Source of the DNA: Sternotherus odoratus
Taxonomy: Eukaryota; Chordata; Testudines; Kinosternidae
Assembly (NCBI GenBank): GCA_032164245.1
Contig: JAVMKO010000003.1
Span: 34,037,390 to 34,101,389 of the forward strand
Reading direction: 5' to 3'
DNA: 64,000 bases
Shown: one piece after another, positions 1 to 12,925 of the stretch
How positions within the stretch are numbered: the first letter of the stretch is position 1
Layout of the letters: each line of letters starts with the position of its first letter
Made by a program: the position numbers and the translations under genes
Notes under the pieces: generated by a model
The model's input: only the letters and a program-made list of their open reading frames with translations
What the model was told of the DNA's origin: nothing
Databases searched by the model: none

Positions 1-887
1 TTAAGAAAAAATATTTTGCTTCTGGATTAAATTAACAAATGTTTTCCCCAAAAACACAACCTCCTTCTACCATATTAAATCTCTGAAGAATGCATAACAT
101 AACTATTACAATGTAACACTTGTACAGAAGAAGGAGGCCATACTTTGAATTACTGCATTTTAATTGTACGAATAATGAGACCTCTGTATCCACCTAAATA
201 GGGAATAGCATTGGAAAATATGATGCAATTTGATGCAGCTGGAGTAGGGGGGAATCATCAGCCCAATGGAAAGATGAGTTTTGGCTCATTTCCATGTCAT
301 AACCAGAGCTTGACTGTCATAAGATATAAGCATGATGGACACATTGCAGGAACATACTCTAGATTCACATAGGCCACTGAGCATGACTCTGAGGCCATGG
401 TCCAATGTGCACTTCATTACACTTTTATGCTCCAGTGCAATTCACTTCAGCTACAACAAAGTTGACACACATGAGCTCAGTTTGTGTAACACCGACAGAC
501 CCTGGTTGTTGGCAGGCAGGGGAACGTCTGGAGCTTAGTGCATGAGCCTCTTCCACATGAGCTAAAAGTTATCTAACTCTTAGCTAATGCTGTGGAGCAG
601 ACTCATTTAACTCTCCCCCTAAGTACTGTCAGTGCCACTAGATAAGACAGAACACCAGACCCAGAAGATGTGTGGTGGGAATTGCTGGCAAATTGTCTGC
701 AAAATACCACTTCATCGAAATGGAGATGTATCAATTTTGATTACATTTGTCTGAGGTGGAAATATCTCAGGTGCATAATCAAATTTCAAGATAACATCAA
801 AGACAGAGAGAGACCCCCATATACACACTCCAAGGCTCTGAATCAGACAGAGTGGGACTTGAACAGGGAGAATGCCACCATCATAGG
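1..887. other. AT-rich intronic sequence, no gene seen
   Basis: No exon, RNA gene or clear repeat was recognised here. The last eight bases (880-887, ATCATAGG) are the left copy of the target duplication of the adjoining hAT element. Confidence 0.5.
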
Positions 888-1906
888 TAGGCTGACCATA
901 TTTCCTTGTGACAAAAACGGGACATTGGGGTGACAAAAACGGGACGGGGTTATAACTCCCTTCAGACCCCAAATATAACCCTACAACTCCCCCCCCCCAT
1001 ATCCATAAAGTCACCAATACCCAACCCTCACATAACCACCTCCAGGCCCCCCAACACCATCCCACTACCAACCCCCCAGCCCCTTACACCCCCACAGCCT
1101 TCCCTACACAACCTCTCCCCATAGCCCCCCACTAGCAACCAATACACCCTCCCAGATCCCCTCCCCATAGCCTCAAAACATAGCCCCACCCCCCCACAGC
1201 CTCCCACCTTCCCCATGACCCCCCAGCTCATCCCACCCCTGCAGGCCCCGCCGCTGCGCCCCCTTCCCCAGCCACCACCTGCGCTGGGCTCCGTGTTTCC
1301 TCCACGTGGGGGGGTGGGGGGAGGAGCGAGGCAAAAGGCAGCCCCTGCCCAGCCAGCAGCTCCCCTCCCCAGCCCCTACCTACGCTGGGCTCAGCGTTTC
1401 CTCCACTGGGGGAGGGGTGGGGGGAGCGAGGCACCAGGAAGCCCCTGCCCGGCCAGCAGCTCCCCTCCGCCCGCCGCCGCTGAGCCCCCCTCCCCAGCCC
1501 CTACCTACACTGGGTTCAGCATTTCCTCCACGTGTGTGGGGGGGGGGGCGGAGGGAGCGAGGCACCAGGCAGCCCCTGCCCGGCTAGGAGCTCCACTCTG
1601 CCGTTGCGCCGGGATCTGCCTGTAATTGGCTCGCACGACACATGGGGGCGGCCCAGCCAATCGCGCCATGCGGGCTCTGCAGCGGCTGTGGCGGAGGGGA
1701 GGGAGGAGCAGGCCGGGGAGGGGAAGGGACTGAAGGGCTGCGGGAGGTGGCGGGACCCGGCCGTGGGTCCCTGAAATAAGCTGCGTCCCATTTTTTTTTT
1801 ATGAAAAACGGGACAAATTTGATATTTTTATTAAAAAGACGGGACGGTCAGAAAATATGTAAAAAACGGGACTGTCCCATTCAAAACGGGACGTATGGTC
1901 AGCCTA
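888..1906. mobile_element. hAT-type nonautonomous element, 1019 bp, GC-rich interior
   Basis: Both ends carry the inverted terminal sequence TAGGCTGACCATA, followed inward by AAACGGGAC repeats. The insertion is flanked by a perfect 8-bp target duplication ATCATAGG (880-887 and 1907-1914), the length typical of hAT transposition. No transposase frame is present. The interior is C/G-rich with three copies of a roughly 100-125 bp unit. It also has an inverted CCAAT pair (ATTGGCT near 1624, AGCCAATC near 1654) ahead of a 21-codon frame starting at 1668, which together resemble a captured host promoter. Termini and target duplication are read directly; the superfamily is inferred from the duplication length and end sequence. 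Confidence 0.88.
1255..1600. repeat. GC-rich tandem repeat, about three units, inside the hAT element
   Basis: A unit beginning CCCCAGCC and containing GCTGGGCTC, GTTTCCTCCAC, a G-run and GAGCGAGGCA starts near 1266, 1367 and 1492. The third unit is preceded by an extra CCGCCGCCGCTGAGC segment. The array explains the overlapping proline/glycine-rich open frames in this stretch, which I do not call genes. Confidence 0.8.
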
Positions 1907-1914
1907 ATCATAGG

Positions 1915-2312
1915 ACTATTAGTTATTCTGTTTTTTCTTTCTCGAAATATTTTTTTTCAATGAAAAACTTCACAAAGTCAAGGTTTCTTTTTGATGAGGG
2001 CCCTTTTTTTTAAAAAAAAATAAATCTAAATCTTTTGCAGAACAGAATTCTTGTTTTCTAGGCAGTCCTGCTCAGTAGTCTATGTATCCATGTTAGACTA
2101 TTTGATCAGTGACAGCCATGTGATACACCACACATAGCTTTAAGATAGGACTCTATATGTACTGCATTATATCTCTACAGCTTCTTCTTCAAGTATTTCT
2201 TGGTACTAAAATATTGCTTGGAAAATAAACACAATATGGATAAACAAAATTAATTAAATAACTGTTTAATGTGCCCTCTGCATACTAAGAGCAAGTTTCA
2301 GTATGATGAAAC
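1915..2312. other. AT-rich intronic sequence
   Basis: Nothing recognised apart from short T and A runs (for example near 2006-2022). Confidence 0.45.
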
Positions 2313-3478
2313 TGTGAGGGGTTTGGTCACAGAAATCCCCTTGGGACTGTCACCTGATGTGCTGATATTACCTCTGAACCCATTTTCCCTGATGGCTTGG
2401 GACTCCAGAATCCTGCCTTGTTGAGCCAGACACACTAGTCTGCTGCAACACAGACCCAGATCTGAACCATGCTCCCAAAGGCTGCAGGCTTAACCAAAAA
2501 CTGCTCAGTACGTCACCTATCTCCAGCACCCAGACACTTAGTTCCCAGTGGGATCCAAACCCCAAATAAATCTGTTTTACTCTGTATAACGCATATACAG
2601 GGTAAACTCAAAAATTGTCTGCCCTCTATAACATGGATAGAAAGAGATGCACAGCTTTTTGCTGTCCCATGTATTAATCACTTACTCTGGGTTAGTTAAT
2701 AAACAAAAGTGATTTTTGTTAAGTATAAAAAGTAGGATATAATTGTTTTGAAGTAATAATACAACAAAGTAAGTTACCAAGCAAATTAAAAACAAAACAT
2801 GCAAGTCTAAGGTTAATACATAAAGAAACTGAATATAGGTAAATCTCACCCTCAGAGATGTTTCTTTAAGCATCTCTCACAGACTAGACTCCTTCTAAGT
2901 CTGGGCCCAATCCTTTCCCCTGGTACAATTCTTGTTAGTTCCAGATCAGGTAGTAACTGGGGGGTTTCACATGACTGCAGCCCCCTTTGTTCTGTTCCAC
3001 CCTCTTATCTATCTTTGGCAAAAGCAGGAATTCTTTGTTTCTCTTTGGGTTTCCAGCCTTCCTTCTAAATGGAAAAGCATCAGATTAAGATAGATTCCAG
3101 TATCAAGTGACATGGTCACATATCACCGTAAGACCTCATTCTTCATTACCCAGAGGCTCGCCCACATGTCCACAAGAAGCCTTACAAGTAAATAATTCAT
3201 CTACAACCAATTTTCCTGGTCAATGGGAGCTATCAAGCTCCTAAACCACCATTAATGGCCCACACTTTGCAGAATTACAATAGGACCTCAGATTAATATT
3301 TAATATTTCTGGTTTCATATACAGGAATGATACATACTTACAAATATGAACACTTTTAGTAGATTATAAGCTTTGTAATGATACCTTAGAAGAGACATTT
3401 TGCATAAATCATATTCCAGTTACATTATATTCACGCTCATAAACATAGTGCCATAAACTTATGGAGTGCAACGTCACA
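2313..3478 (+). mobile_element. LTR-like interspersed element (TGTGA...TCACA)
   Basis: The sequence from TGTGAGGGGTTTGGTCACAG to GTGCAACGTCACA reads as a familiar dispersed turtle repeat. It begins with TG, ends with CA and has short TGTGA/TCACA inverted ends, as solo LTRs do. No flanking target duplication was found and no gag, pol or env frame is present, so the LTR classification is tentative. The element is about 1.17 kb and its open frames are short and random. Confidence 0.5.
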
Positions 3479-3493
3479 GAGATAGCAATAGCT

Positions 3494-3692
3494 AAATAAA
3501 ATAATGGAGATATACCTATCTCATAGAACTGGAAAGACCTTGAAAGGTCATCAAGTCCAGTCCCCTGCCTACACTAGCAGGACCAAGTACTGTCCCCTGA
3601 CCGATTTTTGCCCCAGATCCCCTCAAAGATTGACCTCACAATGCTGGGTTTAGCAGGCCAATTCTCAAACCACTGAGCTATCCCTCCCCCCA
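3494..3692 (-). mobile_element. Cry-type tRNA-derived SINE, minus strand
   Basis: On the minus strand this begins with GGGGGGAGGGATAGCTCAGTGG, which contains a pol III A box, followed by the B-box-like region. It ends near TATCTCCATTATTTTATTT. The same structure lies on the plus strand at 18876-19080. The family is known from tortoise and turtle genomes as the Cry pol III SINE. The B box is slightly decayed (AGGTCAATC for AGTTCAATCC). Confidence 0.85.
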
Positions 3693-5264
3693 AGCTGACA
3701 GTTTCAACGTGATAGCCTTGCCAGCAGATGCATTTAAACATTGAAACTACTGGGCTCAGAAGGATGATAGAAAGAAGATGGACATACACCTTTCATAATA
3801 GGCAATATATTACTGTAAATTAGTATACCTTCTGTTTTCATCTTGAAATTTTTATACAAATATTCTTGTTGTTTTGTTTAAATTTAAGCAGTGACTAAAG
3901 ATATTATCATCACTTTTTCTCTTTCTGCTTTTATGTCTTAGGTCTTCATCTCATCTTGATTTTTGAAATTGACACCCAAAATGCAACTGTTATTCATTGA
4001 TTCAAATAGTCTGTCACCTTCTTTTGTTTTTTTTATTACATGATCTGAATTAACAACTTCATTTACAGTAATTCATCCATTTTTTCCTTTCTTTAACACT
4101 GCTGGACTCTATTAATGAGAAAAAATGCATTTGGGTCACTTTTTCTTGCTTTATTTTGCACTGTACAACTCCTGATGGGGGTTCTTGGTCTGATTTTTAA
4201 TCAAAAAGATACATTTCATATGGCTAGCTCAATGCACATCAGTGACCTTTAAGTAAGTTTGGCCTAGATTCATGTGCAGATGGTAAATAAGGGCAGTGGA
4301 TACTCAGTTTCTTCCTATATAAGGTTTGTCAACTAGATCAACAATTGCATTTTAAATTGCAGACATTTGATAGAGTCCCAGCATTTTTTAAATATGCTAA
4401 ATTATTAGGAAAGAAAATTGACATTAAAATTAATCAATATATTACAATAAAAACTGATGATATGGTTAAATTGAACCCAATACTGCTCAAATAGCAAATA
4501 TTTGTCTCAAAATATTTTTGAGGAATCCACAGAATTAACCTCCCCAAACTCCCCTCCCTGCCAAAAAAGTAACTTGATATATGCTCATGGAAACTTTGAG
4601 CAAAAAGAAAGGATAAATTAATTGGATAAGTTATTCATTGTGAATTATTCACTTAGACCTACTTTGCACAGGAAATTCTAACACAGCTTTAACTAGAAGT
4701 AACCACCGTGCAGCTTTTTAAGTAATTCAACATGCCATAGAAAGACCAGCAGCTCCTGTTCCTTGCAGCAGAAACAAACAAAATAACAAGAATTAGCTTA
4801 ATTTCCTTTTGCATTTCTACTTACTGTTGCCCCAGTACACATTATAGCATATATATTTAAATTTACATTATAAACAGTATTCAAAAGTCCTCAAGCATTT
4901 TTAGAAGGCAGCACAAACCACCTAGGGACATGTTCCTTCTAACAGCCTACTTTGTTTTGCAGTCAGGAAAACCAAATCAGGGATGAAAGCAGCAACTGTA
5001 TATACCATTCAACTGATAGACCCATTAATATAAAAGATTATTTCACTTGGGAAAACTGAAATGCTGTATAGTATTTAAATTGATCCTCTGTAGCTCTAAT
5101 CTCTTTGTCCACTTATAACACTAGTCTTTCTGATAAACATATTTCTGGCAAAGATTCTGAATTTTTATAAATATATGCATATGTCCAGTGTTTTTTGTTT
5201 CCTCTATCAGCAGCTTTCTGTTTTTTGTCTGACTTAGGCAATGTTACTCATTTTATCCAACTGG
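3693..5264. other. AT-rich intronic sequence
   Basis: No exon, RNA gene or clear mobile element was recognised in this 1.6 kb. Confidence 0.45.
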
Positions 5265-5525
5265 TAAGAACATAAGAATGGCCATAGTGGGCCAGACCAA
5301 AGGTCTATCTAGCCCAGTATCCTGTCTTCTGATAGTTGCCAATGCCAAGTGCAAAACAGGTAGCCATCAAGTAGTGATCCACATCCATCCCCTGTCACCC
5401 ATTCACAGCTTCTGGCAAACAGAGGCTAGGAAGACCATCCCTGCTCATCCTGGCTCATAGCCATCAATGGACCCATCCGCCGTGAATTTATCTAGTTCTT
5501 TTCCTCTTTTTCAAACAACTCAATG
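5265..5525 (-). mobile_element. CR1-type LINE 3' fragment, minus strand
   Basis: The stretch from TAAGAACATAAGAATGGCC through GGGCCAGACCAAAGGTC and GGCAAACAGAGGCTAG is the reverse complement of a very common turtle CR1 3' end. The 3' terminus lies at 5265. The 60-codon plus-strand frame here is antisense to the LINE and is not a gene. Confidence 0.75.
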
Positions 5526-7690
5526 ACACTCCAGTAGGAAAAGAAACACCATTGGGAACATTTGTAAAACAGCAATATAAGAGAGCAATGGAAATGTTTA
5601 AGTTTTTGCCACATGAACTCCACTGTCCAAGGGTCACAGAGACTAGAAGCCCTCCCCTACCCTACTTAAAGCCCCATGGAATTTCTGAAATGCCTTTTCC
5701 TGATTGTCCAGCTTGGTGAACATACCTAGCAACTCTCCAGGAGCTAATCTCAGCTCATGTCAATCATTTTTGAAGTGTTTTAATAAAAAAATAGTGTTAT
5801 GTGGTCTCCATTGCTGCATCTGTCACTGACATACTATGACCAGGACTGGGAGACCCTCATCTGAACAATTTCATTTACAAGACAAAATGAGGACGCTACT
5901 GTACTAGATAGAGACACCAGAGAAGGTGGATTTGGGCTATGTTGAAGACTAGACTCACTGCAGGTATGCCAGCTAATGGCTAGCAGTGGCATAGCTGGCT
6001 TTCCTCTATCTCCCCATAGTCACAGGCACTCTGTCCTGGTGATCTGCCTTTTTTCATGACTCAGCCCACTTGCCAATCTAAGTCACATTTAAAGTCTCAC
6101 CCCCTTCTAGAGTAAACAAATAATCCAATAAAAAAAAAACCCTTCAAACATAACTCTTCAGCCCTAGATAGATTCACTCCTCCACAGACTCTTCACCCCT
6201 TCCTGGGCTCTGCAGGGTTGTTCTGCTGTGCATGGGTGAAGAGATGCCTCCCAGGGCTTTCTGTGTGGAAGTCTGATTTCAAACTAAATAGTTCTTTGTC
6301 TCCCCATGTCACAGAGTTTCCACACCACCTTTTCTGGTGTTTGACTCAGGCCGTCTTTCTCCTGTATGTTTCAGCCCAGAGACCCTGTGGCAAGCAGAAA
6401 AAGTCTGCTCCCTCAGATTCCTCGCACCCTCTCTGGAATTTCTATCTTGGCCTTCCTTCACGCCCTTTCCCACAGCTCCTTCTTCAGTTTACTGTATGTC
6501 TGCCTCTCTATAGTCCTTTTTTTTCTATTCTCTAGCAACCAGAGAGGGACAGCAGAATTATTCCCTTCACTTCCTGCAGCCACCTTCTCATCTGAGATTC
6601 TTCTCTTTGTCCTCATCACTTAACTACTCCGACAGCTGGACTTCATCTTCAGTATCAGCTGGTCGACCTCCAAAAGCAACCACCCTTTATTGAGTTTGCT
6701 AGTTCCAGTTAATCCTTTTTGTGCTAGTGACGGGGTATATAATCCATCTCAGGCAATCTATGATTGTTACAAACAGGACAGTTAATACTGCTGCCCCGAA
6801 TGCACCCTTCATTGAAATAGAGTCACACCATCACTCCAGTGTTGAAATGGCTTTTGTCTTTCACCAAACCAACATATCAAATTTTGTCTGATCTTTCTAC
6901 ATTTCTAGCATTATCCACAGCTCCAGATAGTCTAAAAAAAATCCATTCTCATTGATAACAGCAATATTATCATTCCCAAATTTGACAGTGATCTTTTAAT
7001 TCAGAGCTCCGTTAAATATTAGTGCTCCAACCTAGGTTTTCTCCTTCCAGCACTTTTGATTATGGGGAGGCTTTGAAGAATTTAAGATAGATTTTTGAGC
7101 AACGTAACATTAATTTATTGGTTCATACCACATTTATAGATAATTCCTTATTATATTCCACTGATTAAGTTTTTGTTCCTTGAGGGAATCTTCAAGAGTT
7201 CTCTTTCAGAACCACTGCTTTATTATTTATACAACTTGACTCTCTTCAGAAGTGAATTATTACAGTAAATGTATATTGAAAACTGAAGTATTACCTAATA
7301 AAGATCACTGATATTAATGGCAGGTACTCTTAGAACAATTAGAAGGAAATGTTTCTTCACTCACACCCTGATTCCTTGGCTTCAGTGGAACTAATTACAT
7401 AGGGGAAAGGTAAGCACATGCATAATCTTTGCATGACTGGGGGCATAGTGTGTACTCAGACAGAGTCATTATTCATATAGAAGGTCTTGGAGTTATGTAA
7501 TTCAACTAGCTTTTGAAAATTCTAGCTACATTTATGACTGATGATGCTACAGAGCTCTTTTCACAAATGTATTTTAAACATATATTTGCTAATTAACCAA
7601 TAACACTTGTAGATATTATATACATATTAAGATATGGGTAATTAATTTCATACTTCAGGGTATGAACTAACATTATGCTACTAACCTTAG
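5526..7690. other. Intronic sequence without recognised gene
   Basis: A 2.2 kb stretch. Two overlapping plus-strand frames at 6218-6623 have no recognisable domain, splice context or repeat signature and are probably chance. Confidence 0.4.
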
Positions 7691-7699
7691 ACATTTTTA

Positions 7700-9235
7700 A
7701 TTCTGTAGTTCTGGATAACTTGCCTCTAAGAATTTTAAAAGTGTTGGCTGAGGAGTCGCTGAACCATTAATGTTTATTTTCAGTAAGTGTTGGGACACTG
7801 AGGAAATTCCATAAGATGAGAAGAAAGCTAATGTTGTGCTAATATTCAAAAAGGGTAAATGGGATGACCTGCATAATCTTGGGTTTGTCTGTCGGAGATG
7901 GATTCCTGGCTTCCAGGCATGATAATGGAGCAAAAGATAGGGACCTTGTTTAATAAAGAACTAAAGGAGGGCAATATAATTAATGACAATCAACATAGGT
8001 TTATGCAAAATAGATTGCATCGAAATAATCTTCTATTTTTGATACGATTGCAAATTTGGTTGATAAAAGTAACAGTTTTGATGTAAGATAAGATATTTAG
8101 ATCTCCAAAAGGATTATAATTTAGTACCTCATGATATTTTGATTAAAAAACTAGAAAGATATAAAATTAACATAGGCAATTTTTAAACCATTTAATCTGT
8201 TCCAATTGATAGGTCTCAAAATATAACTGTGAATGGAAAATCATTGAGTGGGTCTGTTTCCAGTGGAGTCTCACAGGAATCAGTTTTTGGCCATATAATA
8301 TGTAACATTGTTATTAATGACCTGGAAGAAAACATATAATGATCACCAAAACAGTTCGCAAAGGACACAAAAACTGGAGGTGTAGTAAATAATGAAGAGG
8401 ACAGGTGACTAATACAGAGTGTTCTGCATTGCTTGAAAACTGGGCACAAGCAAACAATATGCACTTTAATATGGCTTTAAATAAATTTACATATTTTGGA
8501 ATAAACAATGTAGAACCTAACCCCAGGACTGGGGACCCTTTCCTGGAAAGCAGTGACTTTGAAAAAGATTTGGGAGTTGTGATGGATTATCAGCTGAACA
8601 TGTGCTCCCATTGGGATGCGAGGGCCAAAAGATTTAATGTCATCCCCGCATAAACAGGGAAATCCTAAGTAGGAATAGAGAGGTTAATTGACCTGTTTAT
8701 TTGGTACAGATGAGACCACTCCTAGAATACTCTGTCCAGTTCTGGTGCCCACAATTTGAGGAGGCTGACAAGTTGGAGAGGGTTCAGAAAAGAACCACAA
8801 ACGTAATTAAAGAATAAGAAAATATTACCTATTGTAAAAGACTTAAGAAGCTCAATCTATTTAGTTTAGAAAGAGAATATTACAGTCTATATGTATGTAC
8901 CCATGGAACAAATATTCAATAATAGGTTCTTCAGTCTAGCTGAGAAAGATATAATATGATCCAGTGGCTGAAAGTGAAAGCTAGACAAATTCAGACCAGA
9001 AGTAAGGCATGTATATTTAATGGGGAGAGAGGAACTAACCACTGGGACAACTTACAAGGGTCAGGGCAGATTCTCCATGATGGATAATTTTTAAATCAAG
9101 ACTGGATGTTTTTCTAAAAGATATGTTCTGGGAATTATTTTGTGGACATTCTATGGCTTGTGTTATACAAGGGGATCAGATCAGATGACCACAATGGTTC
9201 CTTTTGTCCTTGAAATCTGGGACACTATGAATATC
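7700..9235 (+). mobile_element. CR1 LINE, 3' part with degraded reverse transcriptase
   Basis: Translating across frames gives successive CR1 RT blocks. FKKGK is followed by a decayed NYRPV-like block near 7840-7880. A QH(R)F...NLL block lies near 7990, then VYLDLQK...VPHDIL near 8095-8140, and a VSSGVSQESV block near 8260. The catalytic box reads FAKDT at 8355-8369 where CR1 normally has FADDT. A GDPFLES...KDLGVVMDYQLNMC block follows at 8535-8610. The 3' UTR ends near GGGACACTATGAAT at 9220-9235. Several frameshifts and stops show an old inactive copy. It is 5' truncated, as usual for CR1. Confidence 0.88.
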
Positions 9236-10519
9236 ATTTGCCTCTTTTTGTCTTTTGTTCTTGTATATTGCACTCAGGGAAAATTACTCAACAAAAAGTA
9301 TTATAAGGGAAGTATACATCCAAAAATGTGAGGCAGCTGAGAGAAAAGCATTTTGATCTTTTATACAAAGAGATGAACAAATAATGTTACAAGAAGAAAA
9401 TTGTATAAATTTTGCTTTTTTCTTCTTCTATTTTATAGTGAACAGATTGTGATTTTCTCAAATATATTAATTACCCACAATTATTTGAGTACCTTCTGCA
9501 GCTAATTCTTGATCTGGAGCTTCTTTTGTGAATATTATGGTACTATTCAAAATCTGAGCTTTTTGGTCACACATATACATCACATAGGATGTTTCATAAA
9601 TGGATGTGTATCTAGGCTGAATATTCCCAGTCATGCACCTGAAATTCAATACCTATAAATATCATGAAAACTGGCTATTTTCTATCATATGACGAAAAAG
9701 TTATGGGAAGTGAACACAAAAAGGAAATCAACATCATAGAAATACATTTCAATAAACTTTTTTTGCAACATTCAGTTTTAATAGTTTATTTTTCAAAATA
9801 CTAAAATAGAAGTATCCCTTCACCCCTAATTTTCAATGAGTTTCAAGAAACAGATACAGTGCCTGACAGTCAACATAACTCCTGAGCACATTTTGTAGTA
9901 ATTATAGAGCCCTTATTTGAGCTATGCTTCTAGAGGCATGCACACATGCAAACTTCAGCAAATTAGGTTACAGAAGCCAAGGATAGGTTAGTTTACAAAT
10001 CTACATTTTGACTACTTTAAAATGTCTCAGTACATAAAAGTGCTCATTTATAGAATCTGAATTAATATTCAGATCAGAACTGTTTTTGAAAATGGAAGCC
10101 TAGTAATATTTCTTCTTGTTTAAATTACATCCCATTCTTCGGCATAAAGCTCTTTGCCTCCCTATAACATAGGTCAGTGAGTACCAGATTGCAGCTTTAA
10201 AAAAGGATTTCTTTTTCAGAGAGTTAAACTATTGAGATGAAGGACTCAAAGAGAGTAAGAAAATCAATGAGGTAGCAGAGAGAGTTAACCTTGGGGGTCT
10301 GAACACACACAAACAGATGCAAAGCCAAACAAAATAAATTAAATTCAGACATAGTCCCTGTGAACCAAACCCAGTTGGTTTTTCACAGCTCCAGTACACA
10401 CAGCAGCTATAATTATTCTTGTACAGCAGGTTTCAAGTTTAACACAAAACAACTATTGCTGAGAGCATTTACTATACAGTAAACAAGACACTAGGATGCA
10501 TATTGCTAGCAACTTTTTC
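9236..10519. other. AT-rich intronic sequence
   Basis: Nothing recognised. A 60-codon minus-strand frame at 9467-9649 shows no domain. Confidence 0.45.
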
Positions 10520-10995
10520 TGTCTATGCCAAGAAGAGGACAGGAGACACTGAATGTGGTTTACACAGGCCACAACTTTATTCCTAAATGTCTGGGGGTAC
10601 CTGGCAGATAAAATAATACAGTGTAGGTAATTCCAAAATCAATTACATACAGCAGGACGATGTTTTCAGTCCTCCCCTTTATTCATCCTGGTCCTCAACC
10701 AATCTGCTGCTGAGACTTCATTCCTCTACCCCCAAATGAGGGTTAAGAGGATCCATAAAGAATGGGGGTTGACACCCTGATATGCCAGTCATGGGAGCCC
10801 CAAATCGCCTGTTTCTGCTCCTTTAAATAATACCTCCTTTAATCCTTTACCAATCCATTTAATCTGATTGCCATATTCCTTCCCTGTGGAATAGCTGCAC
10901 AGTACATCTGCCCCATAATTAGTTGTGACATCATAGCCTAACCCCCCTTACACATTTTGCCCCAAGTAAATCCCTATCCCACTGTGGGGAAGGAA

Positions 10996-11028
<33 letters not shown>

Positions 11029-11290
11029 CATACTTAACCTTGGCCAATCTGGTGGTGAGAGAAAAAATTCCTTCCTAGCACCCCCAAAGCAAGGAATAAC
11101 TAATGTAATGCTCACCGTAGATCATGAGAAAATCTGGTGTTCTAACTACTTCCTTGGGTAGGAAGGTGGGTTCTGCTGAATCAATGTGGACATAAATGGC
11201 CCCTCCAGCAATCACGTTGAAGGGAGGGAGAGGGAGATGGGTCAGCATCCCTATACAGACTGGGTATGAAGCCACTGTGTCAAGTAACTC
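10520..11290 (-). repeat. Possible dispersed repeat of unknown class
   Basis: The run of moderately GC-rich text (GGCCACAACTTTATTCCTAA, GACATCATAGCCTAACCCCC, AAATTCCTTCCTAGCACCCC) resembles a recurrent turtle interspersed repeat that I cannot name. Orientation and limits are uncertain. It contains the AAT microsatellite at 10998-11029. Confidence 0.3.
10998..11029. repeat. (AAT)n microsatellite
   Basis: About ten uninterrupted AAT units. Confidence 0.95.
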
Positions 11291-12004
11291 TTTGGCTCTT
11301 TAACCCTTAAAAAGTCAATATACCTTTTTTTTGAGAAGCCAAACAACAGCCCCCACCACTTAATGGTGAGATCAGTATCATCACCTTAAAACTGTACACC
11401 ATGATAAACTGACTACTTTGAGACTCTAGCAAAACGGAACCTGATACTGCTCATATTGAAGTTCATGGGAGGATTACTACTGGTTTCCATGTGAGCAAAA
11501 TCATAAAGGTATCTAACTGAAACAGATGTTTTGAAAAGGATTTTGAGTAGAGAAAATAACAATATGAAGAATAAGAACAAAACTACTTAAATAATAGCCA
11601 ATTAATTAACTTCTGTACATTCTGTGTGTACAAGGGCTCATTTGTTATAGTTTAACACTTAGACAGTCAAAAGAAAAAAAGATACTAGCTCTGAATTTTA
11701 GCCAATGAAACACAATGACAAGAGTAATATATTTTCAACGTATCAGGGACTTTTGAACTTACCCCTCCCAAGTTTATTCATTTTTCTGGCCGTAGGATAT
11801 TAATTGTGAAAATAGTAATATTCAAAACTGGTCATTGTTCTTTCTATAATCCCACAGAGATTTGTCAGAGGTGTGCTTTATTCTGAGTTAAAGAACAGAT
11901 GCAACAGCATATAAAAATGACAATATGTATTTTGCCCATACACAGTTTATTTAATTGAGACTCAAACTGTTTACCAAGCCTCAATTAAACAAGCCCCATA
12001 AATT
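11291..12004. other. AT-rich intronic sequence
   Basis: Nothing recognised. Confidence 0.45.
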
Positions 12005-12190
12005 CCTGAGGATGGATAGCTTTACAGCCATCTTACTAATGGGTAAACTGAGACACAGAGTGGCTAAGGGCTTGATCCTGCCATATTCTGAACTGAATAG
12101 AAGTCAATGGGAGTTGAGGGTACTTATACTTTGCAGGATCAAGCTCCAAGTGATTTGCCAAAGTTTGATTTGTGAGTTAAGGCAGAGCTT
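12005..12190 (-). mobile_element. MIR-like CORE-SINE remnant, minus strand, interrupted
   Basis: The text GGGTAAACTGAGACACAGAG...GGCTAA, then GTGATTTGCCAAAG, is the reverse complement of the MIR core (GCAAGT...CTCTGAGCCTCAGTTT). It is split between GGCTAA and GTGATT by the 80-bp MITE at 12068-12147. Confidence 0.6.
12068..12147. mobile_element. Short MITE nested in the MIR remnant
   Basis: The inverted ends GGGCTTGATCCTGC and GCAGGATCAAGCTCC bound 80 bp. The flanks read TAA and CAA, compatible with a decayed 3-bp target duplication of PIF/Harbinger type. Because the MIR text is continuous across it, the insertion is well defined. Confidence 0.65.
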
Positions 12191-12925
12191 GAAGTAACTT
12201 GACTCCATGCCTACTATTCCAGCCACTATCCATTCCATAAATCTGTTCCCCTGATCTTATGACTAGAACTCAGCAATAAATAGTGTTTTAACGTTCTTGT
12301 CTGAATGTGTACTATCTGGGACAAACATTCAGATTCAGCTTGACTTGATACTCGTACCTAAATATGCAACTAGCCCTAATTGAGATAATTGCTAAGCAAA
12401 TCAAAGTAATGTAGTGAAGCAAGTAATTATGTGTCACAAAGTGCTGTGCTAAACTATTTATTTTTTCATCCTGAATAAGTAACAAGAAGCAGCTTTTCCA
12501 AGTCTTTATCATCTGCATAAAATGGGAAAAAGAAAAACTCTTTTATATCACCACACTAAACGATGATGCATAGTTTCTTTTCAAAACTTTTCAGACATGA
12601 AATTGTTTTAGGCATGGAGGCTATGATCCTTAACTGGCTTTAAAGTCAATCAATTTTCTTTGAGGAAGATCAAGACCTGAATGAGGCTTGAATCATGGTA
12701 CTAGCACAATATTAGTGTATTTTGACATTTTGTCCCATTCATAATAAAAAATAAGCAGAATGCAACAGATCTGCTGAGATACTGTCAAAGATCCATCTAT
12801 CCATCCATCAGTCTGATTATATCAAGGTTCCCTACCTTACCCCCGCATCACATCATAAATCTAGTAATTTAAAACAAATTTTTTTAAAAAGCCCAGAAAA
12901 TCCCTCTTTCAGTGCCTACCTTAGG
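12191..12925. other. AT-rich intronic sequence
   Basis: Nothing recognised apart from a short CCATCTATCCATCCATC run near 12790. Confidence 0.45.

Noticed and set aside
2313..3478. Intact endogenous retrovirus
   Set aside because: Only an LTR-like non-coding stretch is visible, with no second LTR, primer binding site or viral frames.
6218..6623. Possible small coding exon pair
   Set aside because: No domain, no splice-site pairing and no repeat or family similarity could be recognised.
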